From assembly GCA_963576725.1 (NCBI GenBank), contig OY755240.1, positions 56,792,633 through 56,856,632 on the forward strand: a stretch of 64,000 nt of DNA, read 5' to 3'. Origin of the DNA: Azorinus chamasolen (taxonomy: Eukaryota; Mollusca; Bivalvia; Cardiida; Solecurtidae). Made by a program: the position numbers and the translations under genes. Positions 1 to 11,800 of the stretch are shown one piece after another (position 1 is the first letter of the stretch; each line of letters begins with the position of its first letter). The notes beneath the pieces are model-generated. The model ran no database searches. It saw nothing but the letters and a program-made list of their open reading frames with translations, and was not told the DNA's origin.

Positions 1-300
1 GTAAATCCGCATGAAACACCTGAGTTATATCCCTTGATTCAGTCAAAAAATTATTGTTTTAGCCTTGTCTGCTCTCTAATTCAAACAGTTTTTCATCAGA
101 TCTTCACCAAATCTTTAGAGAATGTCCATACATGTTAACTCTTGGATAAGTTCGATTAACAGATGAATTGCATGACACCTCTGAGTTATAGCCCTTGAAT
201 TAGTAAAAATCTGCTGTTTTAGCCTTGTCGGCTCTTTAACTCGAAACATTTCTCATCTACATCCAATATATATATACACCAGAATGTTTATAGGTAAACA
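1..300 (-). repeat. Tandem-repeat element, two ~165-bp units
   Basis: Two diverged units containing GAGTTATA-CCCTTGA and TTAGCCTTGTC; the reverse complement matches the units at 51040-51540. Confidence 0.7.
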
Positions 301-373
301 GTCTCAGCCAAGTTTTATACCATGTGGGGGCTCTTTCTGACTTGGTCAGCATTCACTTCTGGTTCCTTTCTAG

Positions 374-463
374 TTTGGCTGCCTCCTCTACAGTGACATG
401 TTTGTTCCAGTCAGGACAAGTCAATTGTACCAAGATTGGTTTGACAGAACAGTGAAATTTTGA
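374..463 (+). CDS. Possible terminal exon of an unknown plus-strand gene
   Basis: A strong acceptor (TTCTGGTTCCTTTCTAG, ending at 373) leads into 29 open codons, with segments FGCLLYSDMFVPVRTSQLYQ and DWFDRTVKF, then TGA 461-463 and a variant poly(A) signal ATTAAA at 476-481. The residue mix looks coding, but I do not recognise the protein and the rest would be left of the window. Minus-strand INTS2 should continue through this place, so a plus-strand gene here would be interleaved with it. Could be chance. Confidence 0.3.
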   Translation, partial: FGCLLYSDMFVPVRTSQLYQDWFDRTVKF

Positions 464-690
464 ATATCAAAATGAATTAAATAATGAATTGTGCCAAAAG
501 GGATGGGCGATATCTTGTGCATCAGGACCAACCAATAGCCCCAATATTCCGTGGTTTATCCCAGAGTGGTTCTATGTTGACCACATCAATTTGTCTGAAT
601 TTGGTAATATAGTACAATGTATTACATACAAACTTTCCTCAACCCACAGCCACTAGAATTTGGGGGAAAAATATTTCATATTTTCTGTGG

Positions 691-1655
691 CGGAAATTCT
701 AGTGAAGCTTTGGCCTGCTGAAGGGAGGTAACCCATTATAATAAAGTTCCATAACAATTTCATGCTAATAATAATTTGCCTTTCCTTGATAGAGGGAATA
801 ACAAACCATCTCAAGGAGCTGCACGGCAAATTGGTGATAGCAAAATTTCATGGCTGCATAGTCTGCCTTCCTAGATGGAGGGAATTGCATAACGGTTGCT
901 ACGTATAATGGTTGCATACAATATATACGTTTGGTTGCATGGTTGCAGGTTGCAATTAGGAGGCAGGGTGTTCTTGTCCTTACTTTTAGTGTGCATGCAC
1001 CCGCGTACCCTCCTAATGTTGGTTGCTGAATATGATGCTTGCATAAGTAGATACGTTTGTTTGCAAAATGAAAATCAAGGTAACGGTTGCTAAGTCTGAT
1101 GGTTGCATACAGTATTTACGTTTGGTTGCATGGTTGCAATTAGGAGGCAGGGTGTTCTTGTCCTTACTTTTAGTGTGCAGGCACCTGCGTACCCTCCTAA
1201 TGTTGGTTGCTGAATATGATGGTTGCAAGCAGTTTAAACGTTTGCAAAATGAAAATCAAGGTAACCGTTGCCTAGTCTGATGGTTGCATACAGTATATAT
1301 ACGTTGGTTGAATGGTTGCAATTAGGAGGCAGGGTGTTTGTGTGCAGGCACCTGCGTACCCTCCTAATGTGTGTAAAGTTTACGCATGACTGGTGGTGAA
1401 AGACAAACGTGCTTGCAGCAGTTAATAGTATACCAGTAATACTGTACTGAATAATTGTCTCTTTAGGTAACCTCCTTTCCGTGGCCAAAGCTTTGCTAAA
1501 TATAGTCTGACTTGGACTTAACCAGGCAGACTCTTTCCGTCACGGCCAAAACTTCCCATCCAATATGTTGGTATAATAAGAAGTGTAAAATAAAGAAATA
1601 ATCAATACCTAGTATATAGATGTTTGTGTTTGTATAATGGTCATCTTAAAATAAA
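691..1655 (+). repeat. 965-bp duplicated block, copy 1
   Basis: Runs from CGGAAATTCTAGTGAAGC to TCATCTTAAAATAAA and recurs at 4128-5092. By eye I find one difference (A at 1311, C at 4748). Inside are three tandem subunits of 110-185 bp, each with a foldback pairing ATTAGGAGG with CCTCCTAAT. The short open frames within it on both strands have no protein-like features. Confidence 0.95.
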
Positions 1656-1700
1656 GCAGAATACTGTTTATCAGTATTCCATGTTATTTTAGTGACCATA

Positions 1701-1758
1701 AATCAGTACAAGGGAAGTAAGTCTTGTCAATCAGTACAAGGGAAGTAAGTCTTGTCAA
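1701..1758 (+). repeat. 28-bp perfect tandem duplication
   Basis: AATCAGTACAAGGGAAGTAA plus GTCTTGTC occurs twice back to back, just upstream of the promoter-like cluster. Confidence 0.85.
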
Positions 1759-1800
1759 TAGTAGAAGTCTAAAAATAGATTTAATCTGCATCAGCAGTTG

Positions 1801-1975
1801 TGACGTCATGGAGTCATGTGACCATAAGTACATGTTTTGAATTGTATACAGAGTGATAGAAACAACTATGGGAAAGAACTAATCTAGACTCCTGATTGGT
1901 CCATAGAATAATCTCAAAATGTCATTGGTCAGTTGGTAAGTATATATAGAAGCACATGCTAGCACATGTTCAGTT
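1801..1975 (+). promoter_or_regulatory. Promoter-like cluster: CRE, two CCAAT, TATA, initiator
   Basis: TGACGTCA (CRE consensus) at 1801-1808, inverted CCAAT boxes (ATTGG) at 1895 and 1924, TATATATA at 1941-1948, and an initiator-like TCAGTT at 1970 placing a start about 31 bp downstream of the TATA box. No coding exon is obvious downstream; a noncoding transcript or transposon promoter is possible. Confidence 0.4.
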
Positions 1976-2103
1976 TGCCCTTGAAGCTTCTGAAGAGACT
2001 TAGAGATTTTTAAGCATCCCACCCACCACACCCTCCTTTATCACATTCATAGTCATAATTGGTTCTTTCAGAGTGAATGTAGATATCAATTAATAACACT
2101 CTT

Positions 2104-3395
2104 GTTCACACACAAGATAAACAAGAGCACAGTGTGCTGGTGCTGGTACTCGTCTGTCGAGATATCTTAAAATTTTATTTATTACGTCCATTAAGGGGCA
2201 ATCTTAAAATTTTATTTATTACGTCCATTAAGGGGCATAATTTTGATAACAAATTCTGAGCTTAGGAGATATAGTAAGTTTACAGAGTTACTTAGAAAGT
2301 TTATAAGAGTTGTGGCCCTTTGTCAGTTTGTAGCCTTTGTGATGGTAAGCAGGTGTGAGATTTCATAAGATTTGCTTAAATGTTTTTAAAACAATAGCAA
2401 ATGTAAATATTTTTGTTCATCTTTTTTTTAAAATTCAGTTAAAAGTTCAGAGGTCAAGTTCAAACGTTCAAAAATCTAACATTGATGGAAAGGCCTAGCA
2501 ACAAAGGATTCAAAGTTGAAATATGAGAGCCTAGTTGGTTAGTTTCAAAATGACAAACATCAAAAATATAAAAAAAAGAAAAAAGTTTCCCCAAGTCCGT
2601 AAAGGGGCATAATTAAAAAAAGAGCTGACACAGGACAGCGCATCCAACTATTCTCCATATTGTTAGAGTAAAAATGCGTGATGGTAGACTGGAATGGTGT
2701 CCAAAAATACTAGAAAGAAGTAATCAAAGCCTTAGCAAAAAATGTCTTTGATGTTATTCAAGATGTAGGACCTCTTTACAATCTTTAGAGAAAAGAAAAA
2801 CCCAAGTTAAAAAGGCCAATAATTCTGTTAAAAATTCTGTTATGGGTTATTTTCCCAGTTTCAGGGCTTTATGTCCAGGGGTTGTATAAATAAGTGGACC
2901 TTGTGAGGGGCTTTAACCAACAATTCTAAGTTAAAAAGGGCCATAAAACCTTAACCAACAAGATGTGTTTGTGAAACACTATGCCCCCTCATATATTTGA
3001 CCTCTGACCTTGACCTCTGACCTTGACCTTGACATGTCACCCCTCAAAATGTGCAGCCTCATGAGATACACAAGCATGCCAAATATCAAGTCTCTATCTC
3101 TACTGGTCCAAAAGTTATGGCCAATGTTAAAGTCGGCGATTTGACCCATATATTTGACCTCTGACCTTGAAGGATGACCTTGACCTTGACACGTCACCCC
3201 TCAAAATGTGCGGCTTCATGAGATACATATGTATGCCAAATATCAAGTCTCTATCTATACTGGCTCAAAAGTTATGACCAATGTTAAAGTTGCTGACAAA
3301 CAAACAGACAAACAGACAAACAGACAAACAGACAGACAGACAGACAGGGCAAAAACAATATGCCCCCCGACTATCGTCTATGGGGGCATAAAAAT
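2104..3395 (+). mobile_element. Tandem-repeat transposable element with hairpin tail
   Basis: Contains a 37-bp duplication (2164-2236), two ~175-bp units starting at GACCTCTGACCTTGA (3000-3290), an ACAGACAA simple repeat (3297-3348), and ends in a hairpin of GCCCCC with GGGGGC. This layout (internal tandem units, simple repeat, terminal hairpin) resembles the non-autonomous Helitron-like or pearl-type elements known from bivalves. Classification is inference. Confidence 0.6.
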
Positions 3396-3765
3396 TTTGA
3401 TTTAAGAAGGGCCATACTTCTGTCAAAATGCTTGACAGAACTATGTACTCTCGCATACAGAGTACAGATGAAACCTGTGATGCTGAATAGGTGTTCCAAG
3501 GCTCTAAGCTTTATCTCAAAGGAATATGTAAATAAGTGGACTTTAACAAAAACTTTAACCAGGGGTTCTGAGTTGAATTGGGCTATGGTTCTGTCGGAGT
3601 GCTTGACAGAGCTATGTGCTATTGCCTACAGATGAAGCTTGTGATGCTGAACAGATGTTTCAAGTTTCAAAGCTTTGTCTCAAAAGGTTATGTAAAAAGT
3701 TTGACCTTACTCTTTGCTTAAGAAGTTCTTACATTTTGTAAACAGATTTAACATTGAGGAACTAA
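3396..3765 (+). repeat. Two ~180-bp diverged tandem units
   Basis: Units share GGGCCATACTTCTGTC, GCTTGACAGA-CTATGT, TGTGATGCTGAA and GTTTCAAGTTTCAAAGC; a third degenerate unit lies at 2820-2960. Confidence 0.65.
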
Positions 3766-3798
3766 AGATTCTGCCAGGATTTTGTATATAATTTCAGA

Positions 3799-3921
3799 AT
3801 GTACCGTGGAGGTCTGATGGACAGTATTTCTACCAAGCTCGGGCATCACTTCCTTTCCAAGGCCAGCGCTGACAATGCAATTCCATGGATTAGGACCATA
3901 CAGAAAACAGAATTATTCTAA
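3799..3921 (+). CDS. Possible second terminal exon, unknown plus-strand transcript
   Basis: Acceptor AATTTCAG ends at 3797 with a weak pyrimidine tract. From ATG 3799 there are 40 open codons (start MYRGGLMDSISTKLGHHFLS, end IPWIRTIQKTELF) to TAA 3919-3921, with AATAAA at 4089-4094. Read in the acceptor's zero phase it is also open for 24 codons. No family recognised. The 965-bp duplicated block begins 34 bp after the poly(A) signal. Confidence 0.22.
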   Translation: MYRGGLMDSISTKLGHHFLSKASADNAIPWIRTIQKTELF

Positions 3922-4127
3922 CATTGACTGATCTGAGCTTTTTAAGTATTTGTTCGTGGAAAGCAGAGAAATAGTTTATTTAGCTGCCTAAGACATAAAG
4001 AACTTATAAACATTCATACTTGGCTGAAGTTTTCAAGAACAAGAAGTGACTTTATACTATAGATGCATTACCTACAAGGCTGAACTCGAATAAATAGTCT
4101 AATATTTAATTTTTCATATTGTCGTGT

Positions 4128-5092
4128 CGGAAATTCTAGTGAAGCTTTGGCCTGCTGAAGGGAGGTAACCCATTATAATAAAGTTCCATAACAATTTCAT
4201 GCTAATAATAATTTGCCTTTCCTTGATAGAGGGAATAACAAACCATCTCAAGGAGCTGCACGGCAAATTGGTGATAGCAAAATTTCATGGCTGCATAGTC
4301 TGCCTTCCTAGATGGAGGGAATTGCATAACGGTTGCTACGTATAATGGTTGCATACAATATATACGTTTGGTTGCATGGTTGCAGGTTGCAATTAGGAGG
4401 CAGGGTGTTCTTGTCCTTACTTTTAGTGTGCATGCACCCGCGTACCCTCCTAATGTTGGTTGCTGAATATGATGCTTGCATAAGTAGATACGTTTGTTTG
4501 CAAAATGAAAATCAAGGTAACGGTTGCTAAGTCTGATGGTTGCATACAGTATTTACGTTTGGTTGCATGGTTGCAATTAGGAGGCAGGGTGTTCTTGTCC
4601 TTACTTTTAGTGTGCAGGCACCTGCGTACCCTCCTAATGTTGGTTGCTGAATATGATGGTTGCAAGCAGTTTAAACGTTTGCAAAATGAAAATCAAGGTA
4701 ACCGTTGCCTAGTCTGATGGTTGCATACAGTATATATACGTTGGTTGCATGGTTGCAATTAGGAGGCAGGGTGTTTGTGTGCAGGCACCTGCGTACCCTC
4801 CTAATGTGTGTAAAGTTTACGCATGACTGGTGGTGAAAGACAAACGTGCTTGCAGCAGTTAATAGTATACCAGTAATACTGTACTGAATAATTGTCTCTT
4901 TAGGTAACCTCCTTTCCGTGGCCAAAGCTTTGCTAAATATAGTCTGACTTGGACTTAACCAGGCAGACTCTTTCCGTCACGGCCAAAACTTCCCATCCAA
5001 TATGTTGGTATAATAAGAAGTGTAAAATAAAGAAATAATCAATACCTAGTATATAGATGTTTGTGTTTGTATAATGGTCATCTTAAAATAAA
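4128..5092 (+). repeat. 965-bp duplicated block, copy 2
   Basis: Second copy in direct orientation, offset 3437 bp from the first. Flanks differ completely on both sides and no target-site duplication or terminal inverted repeat is visible. Confidence 0.95.
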
Positions 5093-5159
5093 TAATAAAG
5101 GTATATTAGTAAAACATTTGTTTTTAAAAACCTGTATGCCTGGGCTAAAAAAATACAGA

Positions 5160-5235
5160 AAACAGTGAAGTCCCAGGTCAGATGCCGCCTTGGAAAGGGG
5201 GCATCTGACCTGGGACTGCACTGTTTTCAATGGTG
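5160..5235. repeat. Foldback element, arms ~28 bp
   Basis: AAAACAGTGAAGTCCCAGGT pairs with CCTGGGACTGCACTGTTTT around a short centre. A similar one follows at 5340-5395 (GAGATGCCAAG / CTTGGCATCTC). Confidence 0.7.
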
Positions 5236-5469
5236 CCAAAAGGCACTAAAAGAGTTAAGCATTTACAAAATAATTGTTTTCCTAAAATTATCAGCAGATC
5301 TTATTTCTGCTAAAATATTCAATCAGCGTGTCAAACAGTATGAATCCAGATGAGATGCCAAGTCACTTGGCATCTCATCTGGAGCCAGACTGTTTGCAGT
5401 CATCATCATGACATTGACCCATAGATTGTAGCTACAAAGTTTCGCACCAAGCCCTCAATATGCAAGCTA

Positions 5470-5673
5470 CAGTAAAATCCCTCTATAACAGCCACTAAAT
5501 TACATCACTTATTTTGTGTTAAAGGCAGGTGGCTGCTTAAAGCAAGGTGAAAGTAAAACAGAACGCTCCTATAGGAGCGTTCTATTTTACTTTCACCTTG
5601 CTTTAAGTAGCCACCTGCCAAAAATGCCAACTAATTAACACAATTTAGTGGCCGTTATAGAGAGGTTTTACTG
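5470..5673. mobile_element. Family B foldback MITE with TA target sites
   Basis: Ends CAGTAAAATCC and GGTTTTACTG, each flanked by TA, as in Tc1/mariner/pogo elements. Inner arms GGCTGCTTAAAGCAAGG / CCTTGCTTTAAG surround CGCTCCTATAGGAGCG. Ends six bases past an INTS2 splice donor. Confidence 0.8.
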
Positions 5674-5685
5674 TATTTCACTTAC

Positions 5686-5855
5686 TTGAGTGCTGCAATT
5701 CCCTTCAGAGCACAGTAAAGACGTATAAAGGAGCTGGCCTGGATGACTTTGGACTCTGCTATGGTTTCCTGAAGGCCTGGCAGGATGGAAACCAACTGTC
5801 TGAGCAACTCTTGCCTCATGGCATGTAGCATACATGTGGCTGATTCCCTGCCTCG
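5686..5855 (-). CDS. INTS2: INTS2 exon, residues 329-385 (last found here)
   Basis: Contains QELLRQLVSILPGLQ and ASSFIRLYCALKGIAAL. Acceptor GTACTTGCAG, donor GTAAGT. A family B transposon ends only 12 bp beyond the exon, six bases past the donor hexamer. Confidence 0.92.
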
Positions 5856-8800
5856 CTGCAAGTACAAACACAATCGGAATACATTAAAAACCCTCTATAG
5901 CAGATACTTAATGAATAAGCATGGGAGTCTATAAGAGCAGTTGGCTGCTTAATGCAAATGAAAATAATGCAGAAGGCAAGGAACTTATGTGTAATGTAAT
6001 TTTCTACCAACATAAACCTATCTCATGGCCTAAAAAATATTGTAACTGCTTTTTTAAACCTTTATGCCATAAATATGCCTGTCTTTGCAAACAGATTTGA
6101 CCTAGATCAGATGGCTCCTATTGGAGCTGTCTGATCAGGGTCTGCTCTGTTTGTTAATGTAATAACAAAAGATATGATTCTATAGTTTCTGCAATGGTAA
6201 AAAATCCATAAGTCAAAATGCCATTATAAAAATTAATCTAATTAATATTTATGATGTCATCATTTCTTTCATGAATATTCATGGAGTACAGGGTTAAATG
6301 GATAAAAACTCCATGCAACAGATTTTTAATATCAACCAGAAGAAGTTGATTACACTTACATTCTGCTAAGGTTAAATATTTCAAGTTTTTAACTCATTAG
6401 CATTCTTATCAACATTTTATTATCAGTAACTATATACACTCTGATGAGACCATGCATTTCCAACAAATCAGCTGACTTGATATATTATATACTGCTTACT
6501 AAGCAGTAGACACAAGTTTATATGATGTTAGTTTCACTGCAAACTTTAATATTGCCATAGCTTACTCACTATCGAACTATATCACAAGAATCTGTATCAC
6601 AAGAATATTTTCTTCATTTGAATAAAAGGCAAATTTCTTCAATTGAATAAAAGACAAAGAAATATCAGACCAAATGCAGACAGAAAACTTGACTGGTAAC
6701 CTAGCTATTGACATATTCAACCACTTATCAAATTGACTGCATACACAAGTTACAATGGCAACACTGTCCATTAACCCTTTCCCAGTTCAATGTTTATTAC
6801 AAATTTCAATACCTACTGATTATTCATGGTCAAAATAGTTATAATCAAATATTGAAGGTAGAACATTGCAGCCATTTTAGACAGTAAAGAAACATATCTA
6901 TCAAATTTCATAAGCAAACAGAGCAGACCCTGATCAGATGGCTCCTATAGGAGCCATCTGATCTGGGTCTACTCTGTTTGCAAATGCGTGAAAAAGCTTT
7001 TACATGAGGGAAAGGGTTACCCTTTCCTTCATATAAATGTGTTTCACAAATTTGCAAACAGAGTAGACACAGATCAGACAGTTCCAATCTCCTAGATCCA
7101 TCTTCTTATGCCTTTGCAAACAGAGTAGAACAAGATCAGATGGCTCCTGTAGGAACCATCTGATTAGGGTCTGCTCTGTTTGCTAATGATATAATATAGA
7201 TATGATTCTACAGTTCTTGCCATGATAAAAAATTCCTGTGTCAAAGTTCTATTAATACATGTATATAAACAGGAGTGTTCTGTTTTACTTTCGCCTTGCT
7301 TTAAGCAGCCACCTTCCTTAAACAGAACATACTTGATATAATTTAGTGGCCATTATACAGAGGTTTTACTGTATGCACTTTTGTGCAGAGAGATCTGATT
7401 TGATCAAGCTCTTTCTCCTTTGCTAAAATAATAGTACAGGTATAGATGCAATTCTACAATGTACGGCAAGTTGGCAAAAAATGAGCAGACAAAAATGGCC
7501 ATATATTCTGAAACAAGGAGTAAATCTCACCCTCTGACCACACTTAATGAATTGTGAGAACCAGATTTTCACATCAATGTTGTTTCCCAGCAACAAACCA
7601 CAAACAAAAGGAACAAGATCATTGGTCTGTTCATTCTCAGCTCCTGAATGGTCCATTTCAGTCTTTACTGCCTGTGATTGGCTGCCAAGATGTAGATTCA
7701 TTGTCAGTGCCACTGCTAAACCCGGCATTGTGCAATTCTGGATCTGAAAGTAGACAAGAAAAGGCATTGATAGAACTGTTTCCTAACCAAATATTGGCAA
7801 ATGACTTTTCCTTACAGCATTTCGAGGGCTTGGTGCAAAACTATTGAAAAGGAGTTACAATAGTTTTGCACCAAGCCCTCGATTTATTTTGTCACATTTA
7901 TGGCTTAGCCCTTTCCTTCATATAAACAACTTTTCACACAAACAGAGTAGACCCAGACCAGACAGCTTCTATACAATCCCTCTGATCAGGGTCTGCTCTG
8001 ATTGCTTATAGTATAATACAGATCTGATTCTGAAAAAAAAGTTTCAGCCTTTGCTAAAATATGCTGTATACATATGCCATCATAAAAATTCAGCTAATGA
8101 ATATTCATGCTGTCATTGTTCTTTGCATGAATATCAAACAGGGAAAGGGTTACATCAAAAAGAGGTCTAATTATGGGTCTGTAAGGCAGGTGGTAGCTTA
8201 ATGCAGGTCAAAAGTAATGCAGAAAGCTCCTATAGGAGCTTACTGTATTACTTTTGCCCTGCAATTATGTAACAACCTGCTTTTTAAGACTCCTATGTTT
8301 AATAAATGAATGGCTGCTTAAGACAGGTTCAACTGTTCATTGCTTAACCCTTTCTTTCATATAAACGTATTTTCAATGCATTTGCAAACAGAGAAGACCC
8401 AGATCAGACAGCTCCTATAGGAGCCATCTGATCAGGGTCTGCTCTGTTTGCCACCTGAAATTAATAGATGTTTCATTACCTTCTAAAATGGCAACAATGT
8501 TCAACCTTCCATATTTCATTATAATTATTTTGTCAGTATCAGAATCAGAATACACTTTATTTTGGATTTAAACATATACAGTTTATCATCCCTATACATT
8601 GTACGATACAAGATATAATCAAATTTGTCCATGAATATTCAGTAGGTACTGAAATTTGGAATAAACATAAAACAAGGAAAGGGTTAAGACAGGTTCAACT
8701 GTACGCTACGTTGTTCAAATGTATTGCAATAGCCTGCAATATTGGCTGTCATTGAAAAACAGCAACATCTTCTAAGTAAATACAATTTTAGCATACTATG

Positions 8801-11800
8801 AAACTTGTTAACCCTTTCCTTCATATGAATGCCTTTTCATGCCTTTGTAAACAGAGAAGACCCACATCAGATGACTTCTATAGGAGCTATCAGATCAGTC
8901 TGCTCAGTTTGCCTATGAAATTATAAACGAAAAGGTAGATTCGATTGTGTATAAGGTAGTCTCACCAATGAGCTGTTAAGACGACGTGCTAATTTTGTGA
9001 CGATTACCGTCTTACAGCCCAATACAGGGGGATATCGTCCAAACCGAAAGTAGCTCTAGTACACACGGTGACATACGTGTGAACTGTGTGTAATGATCAA
9101 ATGTAACTTGCGTCACGGGATAACTGCTTAATTATCAGTGTCAATGTTCTTAAACAATTTTAGACACCATTCATAAATATTTCCATGACTGAAATCGGTA
9201 CCGCCGAGTAGTAAATCCTGTGAGAAATAAACGTTTCAATGGGAAATATTACACGGTGAATATGCAGTCACGCCCGCTACTGCGACATTACGTACATTGC
9301 TATGGATCTACGTCAGTTGTGTAGAGAAGTTACGAATTTTGTACCTGCGAAGATCGTAAGACACTTTCGTAGGAACGTTTTAGTGAAACGCTCGTAGCTT
9401 TAAATCGCACGAACTTCGTAAAACAATTTCTTTAGCCTACAAACATCGGAAATTACAAAGTTTAGTTAAACGGCCGCCATATGCGTACGCATGAAAGTTC
9501 CTACTTCCGTTGCTATTTTTGGAACAGGGAAAACCTGATTCACTTGACAACCGGATAAGAAAATTCTTAAGAATTTTTTTAAGTTTAAGAATTTTCTTAG
9601 CTAAGATATTCTTAAGAAGCTTTTGGAATACAAACCTAACTTTAAGAATTTTTTTATCTTAGCTAAGGGAAAAATAATAAGATTTTTCTTATCTTAAGTG
9701 AGAACTTAAGATGCTACTGGAATACGGCCCCAGATCCAGCAGTTTTTGTCCAAGCCAACAATTTCCTTTTAAATGTTTACCTTATAAAAATTAAAAGTTA
9801 ATGAATATTCATTAAAGTGATCAATTCATGCATAAATGTTCATTACAGAAAGGGTTAAAAGCAAAAAAAATGTTTTCTAAATTTTGAGAAAATGAAGAAA
9901 ATATTCCAAAATAGGGAATTAATATAATACATAAATACTTGAATTGCTCTTTGAATTGCAACTCAAGTATTTATGTTTTGAGCTTTAGAAAAATTGAGCT
10001 TAGAAAGAAATCAAGATGATTAGCTTACTGACTGGCCTTACTTCTACTGTAAAATTAAATACCTATATTTGACAAATAGTAAACTTTGGCATGCTACAGG
10101 CAAATCTATCATTACCTCTGGATTCCAGAGGTAATGATAGATTTGCCTGTAGCATGCCAAAGTTTCTTATGCCGCAAACAGTTCTAATTGTTTATGCAGT
10201 AATTGGCATTGATGTCGTAAGTACCTACCTTTTACCTGGTAACAAACGGTCCTTAGTAAATTAATGAAATGTCGCCTAATTATGTTTGTTTATTTAATTA
10301 CTGTAACAGTCCGTATATTTAAGCTACTCTATTTTTTTGTATTTAAAACGAACGGCGAAGGATATGTTTATCTAAAGAAATAGATCTGTAATCAAGGCTG
10401 AAATGTCACTGACACATAAAATTTTTGTATCAGGTTTTTATGAGCAAATACTCACTTGATATCCATCAGCAACACAATTTACTTTGAAGAATCATAACAA
10501 AAAGTCAACAAAATGTCCGGATGATTCCACGGGAGACCGCCACAATGAAGATGAACCTGGGCAGAAAAAAATGTATGATCACGAGATATATAGACTATAA
10601 TTATATCTAGTGTTCATACATTTTTTTCTGTCCAGGTTCATACTTCATAGGGACGGTCTCCTGTGCTTGTTTCAAGTTAAAGGTTGACCTATTTTCGAGC
10701 CTCCACATTTAAAGAGCTCCATTTATTGTACTGAAGTCAGTGAAGAGAAAAACAATTCTGAGTAGTGGCTTTCGTTTATCTGATGAGAAATACGTATGCA
10801 TCATAAGCTAAATGATAATTACCAATTATGTAAGCTAGTTTCCTTGCTTCTCTTTCAAAGCCTTCAAAACTGCCACGTATGCCGACTTGAAATGTCATTA
10901 GTTTTCGCGAATGTCAACTGTCATTAGTTTTCACAAATTTCGATATTTAATGCTGTCATATTATTACAAACAAACTATAAGGGGACAAATGGCACATAAT
11001 CAAACATACTACCAGTGGACATATAATGAGGGGCTAATGTCCGCTCATCGAAAATTGGTGGGGCAAATGTCCGGGTGGCTAATGTCCGTTTCTCGGCTGG
11101 ACCGGTTGGGATTTGAAAATTTCTAGAGCCCTGCTCTGGAAGCAATTTGAATCCAGATGATACCCTAACTCGACATCCCATCATGATCAAAACTCATTAA
11201 CTTATGTTTCAAGACAAAGACAGTGGAGTTTAACCCATTCCCTCATACAGAAACCTTTTGACGTCTCTGTAAAAGTCACTGTTTGAAACCATTGTGATAA
11301 ATAGAACATTTGCTCCATGGGAGCAAATGCTCTATTTATCACAATGGTTTCAAAACAACGCAATTCTAAAATTCTCCTTTTCTGTAGTTAATGCTCCTTT
11401 TAGGTAGATTAATTCAAAGAGATTTGGTCTAAAAATAGTATATGAGGTAATGGGTCAATATTACACAACATGCTAACCATTAACCCTTTATTTGATAGAG
11501 ACACCTTTTGACACTCCTCCAAACAGACTAGACCCAAATGAGATGGTCAAAGTAGGAAGCGTCCAATCAAGGTCTATTCTATCTGCTTATGGAATTACTG
11601 TGAACCCTCATTAAAACGGAGGTGTTTGTTTCCAGACATTATGCTGGTATAACGAGGTTGCTGTTATAACGAGTTTAAATATGAATGGAACCACATGACT
11701 AATTTTTAACTAGTACCAACAGGCGAACGCTTAATGCGGAGCACGAGCAAAAAAGCTCCCTTAGGGAGCTTTTTGTGCTTCTTGTGTTCTGCATTAAGCA

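Noticed and set aside
896..1488. Several 65-84 codon frames on both strands in the 965-bp block
   Set aside because: They overlap each other in opposite strands, contain tandem DNA subrepeats and show no protein-like features.
3297..3348. CRISPR-like short regular repeats
   Set aside because: A simple (ACAGACAA)n microsatellite in eukaryotic DNA.
7554..7847. 97-codon plus-strand frame
   Set aside because: Antisense to an INTS2 exon and its flanking hairpin.
10911..11190. Overlapping 71-codon frames on opposite strands
   Set aside because: They fall in short TGTCC repeats with no splice or protein-family support.
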